Part shown: positions 21,913 through 33,276 of the stretch, in pieces | Layout: each line of letters begins with the position of its first letter | Numbering within the stretch: position 1 is the stretch's first letter | Assembly: GCA_907165275.2 (NCBI GenBank) | Contig: OU015666.1 | Location: forward strand, 2,572,001-2,636,000 | Reading direction: 5' to 3' | DNA from: Zygaena filipendulae | Taxonomy: Eukaryota > Arthropoda > Insecta > Lepidoptera > Zygaenidae | Length of the DNA stretch: 64,000 nt | Notes under the pieces: model-generated | Told to the model about the DNA's origin: nothing | What the model saw: the letters and a program-made list of their open reading frames with translations, nothing else | The model's database searches: none | Translations under genes and position numbers: made by a program

Positions 21913-22231
21913 GTCCAAATAAGGAAAAAATAATATAAAATTACTCGGCGTGAGGACCGACGCTGATAATATAAACGGGATTAAAGGGAGAACTTTGAAA
22001 TAGATTTAAATTGAAATTCATATAAAATGCGAAGCAATTTTTTCCCCAACCAATAAACTGTCATTGCAAGGATTGAACATTCACCATTAAAGTCTAAACT
22101 CAAAAAGTACAATACCGATTTAAAAAAAAAATTCATCAATAGAATGCTACATTATCCCTTAGTGACGTAGGGTATGTTTCTACACGGAATTACCGCGGGA
22201 ACTCCAAAATTACCGCGGGGAACAGCTAGTC
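21913..22231. repeat. Unit 3 spacer remainder and CCGCGG-type repeat end
   Basis: Continues the alpha3 spacer after the insertion. It matches, as reverse complement, the spacer on the beta4 side at about 39990-40290, including a lepidopteran repeat end with CCGCGG (22146-22231). No gene. Confidence 0.6.
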
Positions 22232-22283
22232 TTTTTGTAAAGCAGTGCAGTCAGCTCACCGTTTATTAATGAATATAAATTGT

Positions 22284-22400
22284 CTATAAATGAAATGAAA
22301 CTTATTTCAAATTAATGTATTCCCTGTACGACTATAATACCTATGTACGTATATAACACACACATCAAAAGTGTCTAGGGATCAAGTACATTTTAGAGAA
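22284..22400 (+). pseudogene. Scar of deleted beta3: 3' flank and inverted loop piece
   Basis: 22284-22352 resembles the DNA just after beta genes (about 8036-8100: AATGAAACTTATT, then TTAATGTATTCCCTG and ACGACTATAATA). It is followed at about 22353-22395 by a reverse-complement piece of the palindrome loop seen at 4427-4460. The coding part of beta3 is absent. Confidence 0.5.
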
Positions 22401-22418
22401 TTGCCGCAAATTGGGATT

Positions 22419-22460
22419 ATAAGGATCCAGAAAAGAAACAATACTTTTCTGGATCCTTAT
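22419..22460. repeat. Perfect hairpin, 17-bp arms
   Basis: Arms 22419-22435 and 22444-22460 are exact reverse complements around an 8-nt loop (core GGATCCAGAAAAG). It lies 100 bp upstream of the Tc1 relic and could be a remnant of element ends joined together. Confidence 0.7.
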
Positions 22461-22564
22461 TGAAACTTTTTATTGAATTTCACCATTTGAATAAAGAATT
22501 TTATTTTAATTTTGTGTAAACTTTCAAAAATAACTGCCATTAAAAATCCCTATAAAAGCGTGCG

Positions 22565-23466
22565 ATGGCATTTTTACAAAAACATTACAATTTCTGCATC
22601 GTAACTGAAAAAAATTTCATCGGTATGGAGCGACAACATTATTTGGCTCGAGAAGAGATGCTGAGATCCGTTGGAATATTGGAAGCTCGCACCAGGCAAA
22701 TCACTGTGGCTGCTGCTGTTGGGACAAAGCAGAGCGTCATGAGCCGCCTATGGACACGCTATCGCATCACGGGTAGTGTGGCGGAGCAACATGGAGGGCA
22801 AACTCGCATCACCACTCGAAGACAGGACCGCTATATCCAGAATACAGCGCTAAGAAATCGTACTATGACCGCCATGATGATATCTACGAGGCTCCACAGC
22901 GCTTCAGGCTCACTCGATCAAACTATACGTAATCGTTTACGAGAAGTGGGTCTGTGATCCCGAAGGCCTCTGAGAGTTCCACCAATAGCGCCCCGCAAGC
23001 GTAGAGCCCGTTTACAATGGGTTCGCGAACACAGTAATTAGGAGGAAGAATACTGGTGTGGTGTTTGCTTTTCCGATGAATCTCGTTTCGGTATGAGGCC
23101 GGATACAAGACGTACATTAGTTTGGAGAAGCCCTGGACTTGATGTCCAGGGCTTCTCCAAACGGGAACGATTGAAATTCTGTTAGTTAGTTGATCCGTAT
23201 GGAGGGGGAACAATTATGGTTTGGGCCAGTATTTGGATCGGTGGAAGAATCAATCTCATTTGGATCAGGGGCAATCTTAATGCTTCGATTTATGTAACAA
23301 GGATTGTTTCAGACGTAATCATCCCTTAGCGAAGCCAGTTGGGTGATTCGCTTCAACATATGCACGACAATGCTCGTCCATACGCTGCTGGAGTCGTAAC
23401 ACGCACTCTTGCCAATGCTGATATCAACGCCCTGCCGTGGCCTGCTCAATCACCTGACCTAAATCC
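22565..23466 (+). pseudogene. Tc1-like transposase relic
   Basis: The frame from 22565 opens with a helix-turn-helix type region and reads into typical Tc1 transposase text: TIRNRLREVGL, then after a stop RRPLRVPPIAPRKRRARLQW, FSDESRFGMRPD (first catalytic Asp), MVWASI, HDNARPYAAG (second Asp) and WPAQSPDLNPF. Stop codons interrupt it after residue 130, after the EHSN stretch, after the KFC stretch and near 23326, and the C-terminal catalytic part is missing because another repeat begins at 23467. Dead copy of the Tc1/mariner superfamily. No terminal inverted repeats identified. Confidence 0.85.
23120..23162. repeat. Perfect hairpin, 19-bp arms, inside Tc1 relic
   Basis: Arms 23120-23138 and 23144-23162 pair exactly around a 5-nt loop, within the transposase relic between its first two catalytic regions. 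Confidence 0.75.
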
Positions 23467-24235
23467 TTTTTGTTAAAAATTTGTTTATTTCTTGCTTTTT
23501 AGTGAGTCAGTTTGTAATTTATCTAAGTTACAATAGCCTACTGTCAACTGCTCATAACCTTTTACAAAATATAGCTTTTCCCGATGGAGGGACGTTAATT
23601 TTTTTGAAGAGTTCTCCTGGTACATCATCATCAGTTCCACTTCACCATACACCGTGTGACGAGCATAAATTGTTTAGAAACCACATTAAAGTTAACGAAT
23701 CGGAATCTGTGAAATACCTATTATTTAGTAGTTCCGATGACCATCATCATCATCAGTTGCGTCTTCATCATCAGTTCCACTTCTTCAAATTTTACTTTCC
23801 AAAACCAAATAAACGATTTACTATAAAAATACCCAAATCGCCATAGGTGTGCCTATAAATTTTGAAGAGTTCCCTCGATTTCTCCAAGATCCCATCATCA
23901 GATCTCAACTTGGTGACAATTGAATCAATTTGGGAGTATCCCCTTTCAAACAAAAAAACAATTTTTGAAATCGCTCCAATCGGAATCCGTGAAATACGTA
24001 TTATTATTGAGTAGTTCCGATGACCATCTGTGGTCTTCATCATCAGTTCCACTTCTTCAAATTTTGCTTTTCAAAAGCAAATGAACGATTTACTATAAAA
24101 AATACCCAAATCGCCTATAATTTTTGAAGAGTTCCCTCGATTTCTCCAAGATTCCATCACCAGATCTGGACTTGGTGGCAATGGAACCTAATTGGGAGTA
24201 TACCCTTTCAAACAAAAAATTGTACATTGTTATCC
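23467..24235. repeat. Interspersed repeat with internal direct duplications
   Basis: Related to 20880-21400. Within it the segment around 23760-23960 is partly repeated at 24020-24215 (TTCCCTCGATTTCTCCAAGAT occurs in each). Truncates the Tc1 relic. No gene. Confidence 0.6.
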
Positions 24236-24429
24236 TAGGGGTGAAAGTAACTTATTTAACACTCTAAATTACAATGAAACAGAAGACCTCTTGCAAATGT
24301 ACTAAACTACCTAAGTTCTCCCAAATGTACACAGATTCACATTTATACAAACACACATACTGACGCACACACCCATACGCACTATTACATACGCGTACAG
24401 TACTACATTACTCACCTACTAAGCTAAGG

Positions 24430-25065
24430 CACGGAGACTAGGTGTGCGTTCCGTGGGTTTGGGCGCAGTTATTCGGTTAAAATTTCACTCGTTTGAGTTG
24501 CAACCAAGCCACAGAACGATGGAGTTGTTTTTATAATCTCGAAATTTTGAAATTTCAGGCGCCATTTGTTTTCTCTCAACTCACATTGCAAATAAGACTG
24601 TTTTACATCCAATTATAAACTTTTTGTGACTACGACACCTCCCCTTTGTTCGTAAGAACTCCGATTGATTTCTTCTTCGATGAATCCGGTTTTTGGCGCA
24701 AACTTTGACACTTCTTAAACAATACATAGCTGTCAGAGTGAAAATTAACCTGCTTCGGAGATGGTTGTTTGGTTGCTGTACTCTGAGCCACGGAACGGGT
24801 GAAACTACGCTCTGGGGTCGTATTTTTGAATCGCTCGAATTAATTTTCGTACACGGAATTGCAAGATTCACGTGTGAATGCTTAAAAAATGTATGAGGAT
24901 TCGCACGTGAATCGCGATTCCGTACGTGAAAGTAATTCGAGCGATTCAAAAATAGGGCCCCTGACAGCTGTCAAGAGTAAAATTTCACCAAGCCACAGAA
25001 CGGGTACAGAGCGCGCTCGAGCGCGTTCGAGTGCACTCGTGCGAATCCACGGAACGCGACTCTGC
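24430..25065. repeat. Imperfect inverted-repeat (foldback) element
   Basis: Two halves are imperfect reverse complements about a centre near 24886: GAATCGCTCGAATT at about 24828 pairs with AATTCGAGCGATTC near 24932, and GCGTTCCGTGG near 24445 pairs with CCACGGAACGC near 25038. Likely a MITE-like foldback element; target duplication not resolved. No gene. Confidence 0.5.
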
Positions 25066-25069
25066 AGGG

Positions 25070-25377
25070 TTGAAATACAGGCATCGGCATTGCCTAGTTT
25101 AACTTCCAGTCTCCCACAAATAGTTTACAATGTTGAAGTTGTATTTGTTCAAGTTGTGTTTTGTAAAAATTAATTGTGGTTAAATAAACTTTTTAAACTT
25201 ATAATAAACTTATTAAACTTATTATATTTTCGACGCCGACTTCGCCTTTAAACTTATGTATGTAAAACTAACTCTCTTACATATAACTTAGTTTAGATAC
25301 ACTATACTCTTTTTTACTTATCAACAAATTCTGAAATTATTTCCCTAATAACGATTTAACCACTTCTGGTGTGAATT
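25070..25377. other. AT-rich intergenic DNA
   Basis: No gene or recognisable element seen. Confidence 0.5.
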
Positions 25378-25407
25378 CTAGGTCAGTAGTCACAAAATCG
25401 TTGTATT

Positions 25408-26135
25408 TTCTTCAGTTTATTTATTTATTTATTTATTTATTCTTTATTGCACAGTGTGTACAAATGGCGAACTTAATGCCTTGCGGCATTCTCTACCAGT
25501 TAACCATTGGGTAGACAGAGAGATATAGAAGATGGGGTGTGCAAACAAAACAATAATTAATATAGGTACTTAATACTAGACACTAATAATTAATAACTAA
25601 AACATAAAGATGCAATTTACTCACAATACATACTAAAACACATGCATATCCTACACATACCTACACAATAAAGTACATACACACATAGTTACATATAGTA
25701 TATATATATATATACACACACATACACATACCATATATACATACATCATACATACATACATACATATACATACATACATACATACATACCATATTATACA
25801 TACTGAGTGGACATACATAAATATCTAATAATATACCTAAAAAAGTTGAGAAAACGGGAGAGATAAAGACGGACGCAAGTTTTAAATCGCCACTCAAGGC
25901 AGTCTGCTGGACTCCAAGAAATGATTCCTCACTCTACTCTTAAATATAAATTTGTTGGGGCATTTACGCAGCTCTACAGGCAAGTCATTCCAGAGTCGTA
26001 CGGCAGTTACAACAAAAGATTTTGAAATGAATCCGGTATGATGAGAAGGAATATAGAGAAGGAGGTTATTAGAGGATCGTAGTGAGAGTGAATGAGAATC
26101 GGAAAGAAATTTCAGTTCTACGTGTACAAAAATTC
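25408..26135 (-). mobile_element. 5'-truncated non-LTR retrotransposon, 3' end
   Basis: On the minus strand a frame from about 26130 to 25892 reads to the C-terminus of a reverse-transcriptase protein, including SFVVTAVRLWNDLPVELR and then a stop after FLESSRLP. This wording is typical of the extreme C-terminus of jockey/CR1/L2-like elements. It is followed by a 3' UTR rich in (TATG)n and AT microsatellite (25660-25800) and ends in an (AATA)n tail written as TTTATTTATTTATT at 25408-25441. The upstream part of the element is missing. Confidence 0.75.
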
Positions 26136-26330
26136 AAATTATTATGAAAAGAGAATCTTGAACCACTGGTCAAAAATTTAAAGATTCCCTTACATTTGCA
26201 TATACATACACGTGAAACTTATATTAAGTCTGTAAAAACTTAAGTTAATCTAAAACAGTACCTACATCCATGTAGCGGTTATAAGCAAACCTTGGTTTGA
26301 AATATGAAATTATCATAGAAAAGTTTATCA

Positions 26331-27677
26331 TCACAAAGTATTACGTATTTTCGCTGCTTCATACTCTTTGAGTTTATCTTTTATGAAATTAAGTTTTCTA
26401 TAAAAATAACTGTACTGATCGCGAGTAGCCTTGAAATTTCCATTGTTCTTCAAACGATGTAAACATATTCTTCTCATCGCTCTTACTCTATCATACTGTA
26501 TTACATCACGGGGTTGGGTATTTTTGAGAGTACGACATCTCGAATCCACAATGCGCAAATCGTTTGTCATGTTTTGTACTTCCCTGCGGAGTGGTAAATA
26601 ATGTTCATTGTAAATTAAATTAAAAGATTTTGTAAATAATTTCTTGGTTTTGTCGTTGTCGATGCATTTGTAAATCATTTCAAAATCTTCAGGCTCTTTC
26701 GATGGCTTCTTAAGTTCTTCGTAACACGAAACTCTGACAACTTTTTTATCTTTCGATATTTTACTTTCTGGTGCCGTTGATGTTATTATCGTTGATGTTG
26801 CTTGCGTTGGAAGAGATATGGAAGATGATGATCTTGGTAATATTGACCTCAAAGTTGACATTCCTTGTGGATGTATAGTTGTTGATGAGGACGATGACGT
26901 TGACGTCATATGCATGCGCGCTGCTCTCGAGGATGGTTGCTTCGAGGATGATGATTGCAATTTTGTTTGCGTGAAGGCGGATGTAGACAATAATGGCCTT
27001 GTTGACGAAGACTTTAACGCGGAAGTCGATTTCGTAGGTACTCGTGGGGATAATGTTGGCCTAGATGCTATTGACCTTGACGTTGTCGTTGCTTGTAGGG
27101 GTACAGTTTTGGTGGTTGACGGTCCTGCTGTTGACATCACTTTCACTTGCACTCGAGAATCCCACGATGGTTTGGGGACTGATATGGACGATGGCGGTTT
27201 TGAAATTGACATTGATTTCATCAGAGAATCGCAGTTCTGCAGCGCAACTGACGATGATGTTGATGATGGTACCACCTCTGACGATGCTGACGAAGGCTCT
27301 GCTGTTCTTTGACTATATGTCTCATCGTATTCACGCACCCTTTGCTTTATAAGGGTAAACTTGCAGTGGATAGTATCGAAAACAGATCTCTTGTGCTTAT
27401 AATTATCGTCTGCTTCTAATCTTGCATACTCTGTCTCGAGGTGCATTATCAGTCGCGTATACCTTGCTGAAGGATATGGAGCTATTCTTAGCAGCGACAT
27501 AATCGTGTTGTAATTCTTTAGTATTTCGTTGATTTCATTATAAAGAGACTTATACTGTAGATGTGCCAAATTGAGATCAGATTGATATTGTTTATACATT
27601 CTCAGATCCTTTATTGGCCCGTATAATTCTCTATGATCCTCTTCTGTATTTATATCACACTGCATATTTGCTTTCAC
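26331..27677 (-). CDS. Divergent complete double-OCEL protein
   Basis: 448 codons, single exon. OCEL1 spans about 13-118 (ends IHCKFTLIKQRVREYDE). The linker is Ser/Thr-rich with blocks of about 20 residues. OCEL2 is at about 330-440 (PEDFEMIYKCIDNDKTKKLF; YSYFYRKLNFIKDKLKEYE). It is clearly homologous to beta but much diverged, and it lies outside the palindromic units, with no head-to-head partner. Both OCEL domains and the frame are intact although the gene is old, which suggests selection; it may resemble the parent of the array (inference). Two in-frame ATGs exist, at 27677 and 27665; the second matches the family start MQC. The canonical TATA-initiator block of the array is not recognised upstream. 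Confidence 0.8.
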   Translation of the reverse strand: MKANMQCDINTEEDHRELYGPIKDLRMYKQYQSDLNLAHLQYKSLYNEINEILKNYNTIMSLLRIAPYPSARYTRLIMHLETEYARLEADDNYKHKRSVFDTIHCKFTLIKQRVREYDETYSQRTAEPSSASSEVVPSSTSSSVALQNCDSLMKSMSISKPPSSISVPKPSWDSRVQVKVMSTAGPSTTKTVPLQATTTSRSIASRPTLSPRVPTKSTSALKSSSTRPLLSTSAFTQTKLQSSSSKQPSSRAARMHMTSTSSSSSTTIHPQGMSTLRSILPRSSSSISLPTQATSTIITSTAPESKISKDKKVVRVSCYEELKKPSKEPEDFEMIYKCIDNDKTKKLFTKSFNLIYNEHYLPLRREVQNMTNDLRIVDSRCRTLKNTQPRDVIQYDRVRAMRRICLHRLKNNGNFKATRDQYSYFYRKLNFIKDKLKEYEAAKIRNTL

Positions 27678-27699
27678 ACCTTTCTCAGTTTCGAGTTGT

Positions 27700-29280
27700 A
27701 CGAAAAAATATATTATCAGATTGCTCTGTGAAGGTACCTAGTGAAATTCAGCTTATACAACGTGTTAATAACTATTGACTAATGAATAATGAATTAACTG
27801 AAAACTAGAAAGTAGTTGGCTCAGAATCAACTAGCGAATCGATCGCACTATGTTTATTATAGGTTATATTTTTTCATTTTTACTAGTCCATGTCTAAATT
27901 ATTTACAATACAATATTTGGCGCGTACGCCGCCCGCAGCAAAAAAATTCGAACCGGTAGGCGCAGGCGTAACGCTTGAAATTTCGTCACCTCCAAACTAA
28001 TGTTGAATAACTTTTAAAGTATTAATTTTTTCGACATAAAATATATTTTAATCATATTATTGTTTATTTTTTCAAATGGGGTGTATCAGGTTTTCAGTTA
28101 ATTCATTAACACGTTGTATACACCTGCTTTTGATATCAACACTGCTTGAACGGCTGTTAATTTATTACTGGAGTATGTCGCAGATCAACTTCACACATTC
28201 ACTTAATCACCGTATGAAATACAGATACTACTTTATTATTAATCTCACTATTATAATATCACAATTAAAATTTAAATAATACTTATTAGCAACATAATCT
28301 AATCACCCAATAAATAAATGATCCAATATTTCACAACGCGTCGTTTACTTTTGCAAATAAGAATTAAACTAAACTTAATAGAGAAAGTGTATGTAATTAT
28401 ATATGTTCATGTCAGTTAGAGTGCCTGAAGGCAGGTAGGTGAAAATCCAAAAAAATAGGCACAAATTAGTTACTGATAAAGAAACAAATAATTGACTTTA
28501 GGTATTTACCTGTACACTAGTACTTTCTGTATTGTATCTTTTGTTCAGCCAGGTAAATATCTACCTGCATAAACGACTTTTCTTTGTTCTTACTATCTGT
28601 ATAATATAAATATGCAGGTATAAGAGCGCCAATGCATATTCAGCTAGAGCTCTACCATCGTCCCTTTAGCAGTCTTACCTAACACACTTTAGTCAAAGTT
28701 GAAACTGCCGCTACCACTCGATTTGGAAAAAATTCCAAAAAGTTTGATCGTCGCACTAATGGTTATGCTGAATGGAATAAACCTCACACTTATTTTGGTA
28801 CCTTACAGGCGCCATAACCTAAGATTATATTATCATACTCTGTTTACTGAAATACAATATTATAAATAGTAATTTTAAGGGCATCGTCACACATTTTACA
28901 CAAATGCGAATATAATTTGATAATGATAATGATGATGATAACGATAACCTAATTGAAGGATATTTTTTAAATTCTTAAAAACGCAACTAGGCATATCGAT
29001 TATGGGTAATTTGTCCACTTATTAAATCACCCCATAATATTAGGTACTTATTACTTACCCATCTGAAGTACAGTCATTATATCAAGCAATATTTTAACGT
29101 GTTCGTCATTGAACTTTATTACTATTGCAATAAGATTCAACGATGGTCAAAATTGATTATATATTATATTTGTGATGCTGAATGTATACATACATTCACA
29201 CACACACTGTACACTTGCTTAAATTATTATCAGTCTGACCACTAATAATATATAAACTTAACAAGTATTTTTTTCTTTAT
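27700..29280. other. Intergenic DNA with no clear gene
   Basis: AT-rich. Around 28560-28640 a TATAATATAAATATG stretch followed by short T-rich and C-rich text could be an orphan promoter, but no reading frame follows. About 29030-29215 weakly resembles the intergenic DNA of the OCEL family. A 67-aa frame at 28076 has no supporting features. Confidence 0.4.
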
Positions 29281-29289
29281 AACTAAAAA

Positions 29290-29656
29290 CTAGCTGTTCC
29301 CCGCGGTTTTACCTGCGTTAATTTTGGAGATAGTCCTATATGTCCTATTCTGATATATAAGCTATATTATTATAACGTTTCATTAAAATCCATTCAGTAG
29401 TTTTTATGTGAAAGAGTTACAAACATCCATACAAACTTTCGCGTTTATATTAATACTTGCTGTTCCCCAAGATTTCACCCGCGTAAATTTCGGATTTCCC
29501 GAGAGAACATCGGTACGAAAAGTAACCTATGTCCTTTTCTGTACCCTCTACAACGTGTAGGCAAAATATCATTATAATCGGTTGAGCCGTTGAGGCGTGA
29601 AAGCGTAACGAACAAACAAATAAACAAACTCACTTTCGCATTTATAATAGTAAGGA
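29290..29656 (+). mobile_element. Two adjacent lepidopteran CCGCGG-type repeats
   Basis: 29290-29457 and 29458-29656 each begin GCTGTTCCC and run to a tail with ACTTTCGCNTTTATA. The second contains GTTGAGCCGTTGAGGCGTGAAAGCG-type text common in lepidopteran short repeats (split here: GTTGAGCCGTTGAGG then CGTGAAAGCG). Non-autonomous; exact family not assigned. A minus-oriented end of the same kind lies at 29925-29983. Confidence 0.6.
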
Positions 29657-30085
29657 TTAATATCTAAAATTGAATCCGTTGTGACCAATATCTATACGCA
29701 CTCAAGTTATTGTTTATCTTGCTCTTATGGGTCCAAATAATTATGGTACTATTTGAATGTTATTGAAAAACAAGCCGTGATTTTCCGAGACGATAGCACG
29801 GTAAATTGTTCAAAACTATAGGGCAATGTGATATCGTGAGGTTTGCTTTGCGAGTAAAAACTCATAATTTTCTCTTAGAAAATATGTAGTTGCTTGCTCT
29901 GCGATACTTTCCAGGTGCCATTGAGTGAATTCCCGAGGCAGCTCTGACATTACCGCTGGTGAAACCGCGGGGAACAGCTAGTTCACTATAATCTCGGAGA
30001 GACGGAAAATAACCAACAACCTATCTCGTATACTTTGCGATAAATCCATACAATTGAATGAAGTACGTTAATAACAGACTCTTTG

Positions 30086-30280
30086 TTTCAGGTAACAAGA
30101 TGGCGGCTATACTCCGGCGCAACACCAGCACCATCCAAGGTATAACGTCGAGTGTCACGTGCCTGCTCCTCTTGGCCTCAGTCCTGGTGCACTTCGGTCT
30201 GCGATGACGTCAGAACTAGAATAATCTCGGCTTGTGTTGTTAAATACTGATAAAAGTCTTAGTTTAATAAATAAAAAAAA
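30086..30280 (+). CDS. Candidate terminal exon of a host gene (hydrophobic C-terminus)
   Basis: After a pyrimidine-rich stretch ending TTTGTTTCAG (about 30082-30091), an open frame reads N-K-M-A-A-I-L-R-R-N-T-S, then a Ser/Thr spacer and a hydrophobic run (CLLLLASVLVHFGLR), then TGA at about 30206-30208. AATAAATAAAA near 30268 is a good poly(A) signal. The base composition is GC-richer than the surroundings. A hydrophobic C-terminus after a small-residue spacer resembles a GPI-anchor signal. Upstream exons would have to lie to the left, beyond or within the OCEL array. It could also be a captured fragment or chance; gene not identified. Confidence 0.4.
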
Positions 30281-30689
30281 ATTAATGTAATAAAATAATT
30301 TAGGTAATGACTTCGAATTTCAAATTATATAAAAAAAAATAAGTTGTAATAAATGTTTAAATTGATGGAGTCAATAGAATAACATTGTTTGAATGGATGT
30401 ATTTATGATCACATACATCGTTATTTTCATAATAATTATTTTTTTCTTAATTGTAGTGGCGGTTGACCTTGATGCATTACACTGAGCTGAAAATTTTCCT
30501 AAAGAAACAGACAAAACAGATATAAAAACCTCATATTTTGAAGTAACAACGCGAAAAACAAACAAACCTTAAAATTATAAAAGAATAAAATCCGCAATTC
30601 TGTACATTGAATGTATGTTTACCAAAAATTGACAAGAGGCGATAAAGGAAGAGACATCAAAAAAGTTTTTAAATTCTTTTCTGTGTGTT

Positions 30690-30858
30690 TGTCTGTTCGC
30701 GATAATCTCCAAATCTACTGAATGGATTGTCATGCGGTTTTCAAAGGTAGATTGAGCTTAGCCATATAGGCTTTGTTTCATTTAAATCGGATGTCCGGAA
30801 AAAAAATTATATATAAACGTTTCACGCAGGTGAAACCGTGGGGCACAGCTGCTAGTAG
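30690..30858 (-). mobile_element. Lepidopteran CCGCGG-type repeat, minus orientation
   Basis: Ends GGTGAAACCGTGGGGCACAG then CTGCTAGT, the reverse complement of the family head, with related interior text (CAAATCTACTGAATGGATT). No gene. Confidence 0.55.
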
Positions 30859-30924
30859 CTAACATGTCAACAGTTGCTCAGAATATGTAGTTACGAACAC
30901 GCTACTAACTTACACACAGATCAC

Positions 30925-31096
30925 GCTACGAGCTCAGCACTAAGGTCGCGTAACTAACGACTACGCGTGCGTAGCTGCTAGCTACATGCTCGTAGCACTA
31001 AGCTACGTGCGCGTCGAACTATGCTACGTATGCGTAGCACTAAGCCACGTGCGAGTAGCACTAAGCTACGTGCGAGTAGCACTAAGCTACGCAGAA
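30925..31096. repeat. Minisatellite, about 21-bp period
   Basis: Repeats of GTAGCACTAAGCTACGTGCG(A), exact for the last two periods and degenerate toward the left. Each unit contains the self-complementary GTAGC...GCTAC. Confidence 0.7.
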
Positions 31097-31579
31097 GTTT
31101 GTGCAAAATAATCCTAAACAGATAGCAGAAGTAAAACTGTAATTTGTTTACCTACAGCTTTTTATCTGCTATGTAATATATCGAACACTCTTACATAATT
31201 ACACATTCGCAGCTACGTAACATTGAAGCGATACTATGACTTGCAAGTCATAATTATACTTCTAATGATTATTTTTTATTTCTATTACACATGTTTATGC
31301 ACATAACCAAATTAATTCGTTGCTTCTTAGCAACATAAAGGGACAAATAAACAAATTCAGTTTGATCCTTGTCTCCCCCGCCACGTCAAATTTTATACGA
31401 AAAAAATTTGTAGTTTATTTAAATATTCGCGCTCTTTTTACAAATCATTTGATTTTGAAGTTATCAAATATATAAATATAAATAATTATAAGTGACTAGT
31501 CATAGTGCAACTATTTTCACTCGAATGTTAATAAAATTATTATTATTAATGAAAACAGTCGTGTATTCAGTTGTGTGTT

Positions 31580-31830
31580 TTTCTGACAGGTATCTAAGTA
31601 GGTTTCATTTCTCTCCTTCTGTCGTTACGTGTCTTCCCCGTCCGTGCGTGACAACGGGCTGCCAACTGAAAACCAGCGCTGGGTGTACCCGCACTTAGCT
31701 AATGCTGAGTTGGGGTCCCTTTCAGCAGAGAAGATACCAATGGGTAAACCAACTTATTCAACGTTTTTTTGTTTTTTCTTATGTGTTGTGCTAGAATAAA
31801 TGTGGTTTACTTTCTTTCTTTTTAAGTACA
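31580..31830 (+). mobile_element. SINE-like retroelement related to the beta1 insert
   Basis: Shares CCCGTCCGTGCGTGACA, CTGCCAACTGAAAACCAGCG and GCTAATGCTGAGTTGG with 7228-7503, and has AATAAA followed by a (CTTT)n tail. The left end extends further than the beta1 copy; the exact start is unclear. Confidence 0.6.
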
Positions 31831-31839
31831 TAATGTTAA

Positions 31840-33270
31840 AACAGCACACATAAGATACAGATAAAGTGTCGTAAGATCCATGCGTTTTGAATGTAGAAAA
31901 ATTACGATAGCTAAAAACATCCTCAATCTAGTCAATTTTATGTAAAATATTGAATGGCAAAAACTCTTTGCGTTTGTGTACCTTTACTAATATAGGTGAT
32001 GAAAATGACATCAGTTTTGTTTCATTACCAGAAACCATCACCCCCATTTTTCTAAAATTTTGTTATTATAAGTTAATGCAGTGTCCGATAAGGATAGGTA
32101 TTATCATTTTCACCATGAAATGACTAAATATTAATAAATAAATAGATCACAAAAACAAATCGAAAGAATATTATGCAATCTTGTAGGGTGTCAATTATAT
32201 TTGTAATAGAAAATCAATATTATCCTTATTTTACTTCAGTAATAAAAGCTTCAAATTTGTAATCTTGATAATAAAACATGTACACGAGGACATTAGTTAA
32301 TAAGTAGATATTAAATTTGAAAATATTCTTTAAAAATAAATACTTAATTATATTTCTTATATTAGGAATAATAAAACATAATAATTTAAGTAGGAGGTAC
32401 CTATTTAGATAAAATATAAAAAATATATTCTGCCAGTAAATCTTCAATAAATTGACATAAAAATTTCTTAACGGAATTTGTATTACATAATATAAAGTAT
32501 ATTTAAGTATCTTATTTGAATAAAATAATAATAAATTTATGAAATAATCTCAGTATACTTTGGATTTAAATATAAATTGTAAAATTTTACCATAATTATA
32601 AAGAAATCCATTATAAAAATTGACTTTCATTGTAAATATTGACCTGTATTAGCCGTACTATATAATAAATAATAGACATTTAGTAAAAGTTAGATTGTGA
32701 AAATAATTATCTATTACCTACCATTAAAAATAACTACTAAGTAAAACGGTATATTAGATCACTTTAGTGTTAATTATTTTAATAATGTAAATATTTATCA
32801 GTGTTGCGAAATAATATTGTACAAACTTTGGTGATCCTGTATGCAATAAAGATTTCTTGGGAATACTATGAAGCTTTTATTTGTTGGACGCAGATAAGCA
32901 ATAACATATTGTTAACGACGATTGTCAAAACGATTTATTGAGATTTAGAGAACGTTTTTTAATTATGTGTTTACCTCATTACATTGTTTAAATATGTAAC
33001 TAAATATTGAACAAAAACATTGTTGACACAAAGTCGCGCTATAATTTTAAAACTTTAATTTACTCAAAATTTCTTCAGTTTGGATTAACACACTATTGAT
33101 AATCTATGACCTTTTAACCGACACACATTCATGATTCTACACTAATATAATTATGATAACAATAATAGTCCACTTCACAAAACACAGATCTACTTAATCC
33201 CATAGTAAACATAAATGATAAGCAAGTGTCTTGGAAACCAAGCAAACGTGGTATACCAATTACTTTATAA
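31840..33270. other. AT-rich intergenic DNA with OCEL-family intergenic remnant
   Basis: No gene seen; frames here are short and AT-driven. About 32790-33160 resembles the palindrome loop (4775-4915) and the DNA downstream of the 59743 gene (61141-61270), with TTTATCAGTGTTGCGAAATAA and ACACATTCA motifs, so a decayed family intergenic region lies here in plus orientation. Confidence 0.45.
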
Positions 33271-33276
33271 AGCTGT

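Noticed and set aside
24581..25173. Frames of 94-122 codons on both strands
   Set aside because: They lie in an imperfect foldback element and mirror each other; no domain recognised.
25661..25897. Minus frame rich in Met, Tyr, Val and Cys
   Set aside because: Translation of a TATG/TACA microsatellite in the 3' UTR of a retrotransposon.
30925..31096. CRISPR-like array (repeated 21-bp units)
   Set aside because: Units are contiguous without spacers and the genome is eukaryotic; it is a minisatellite.
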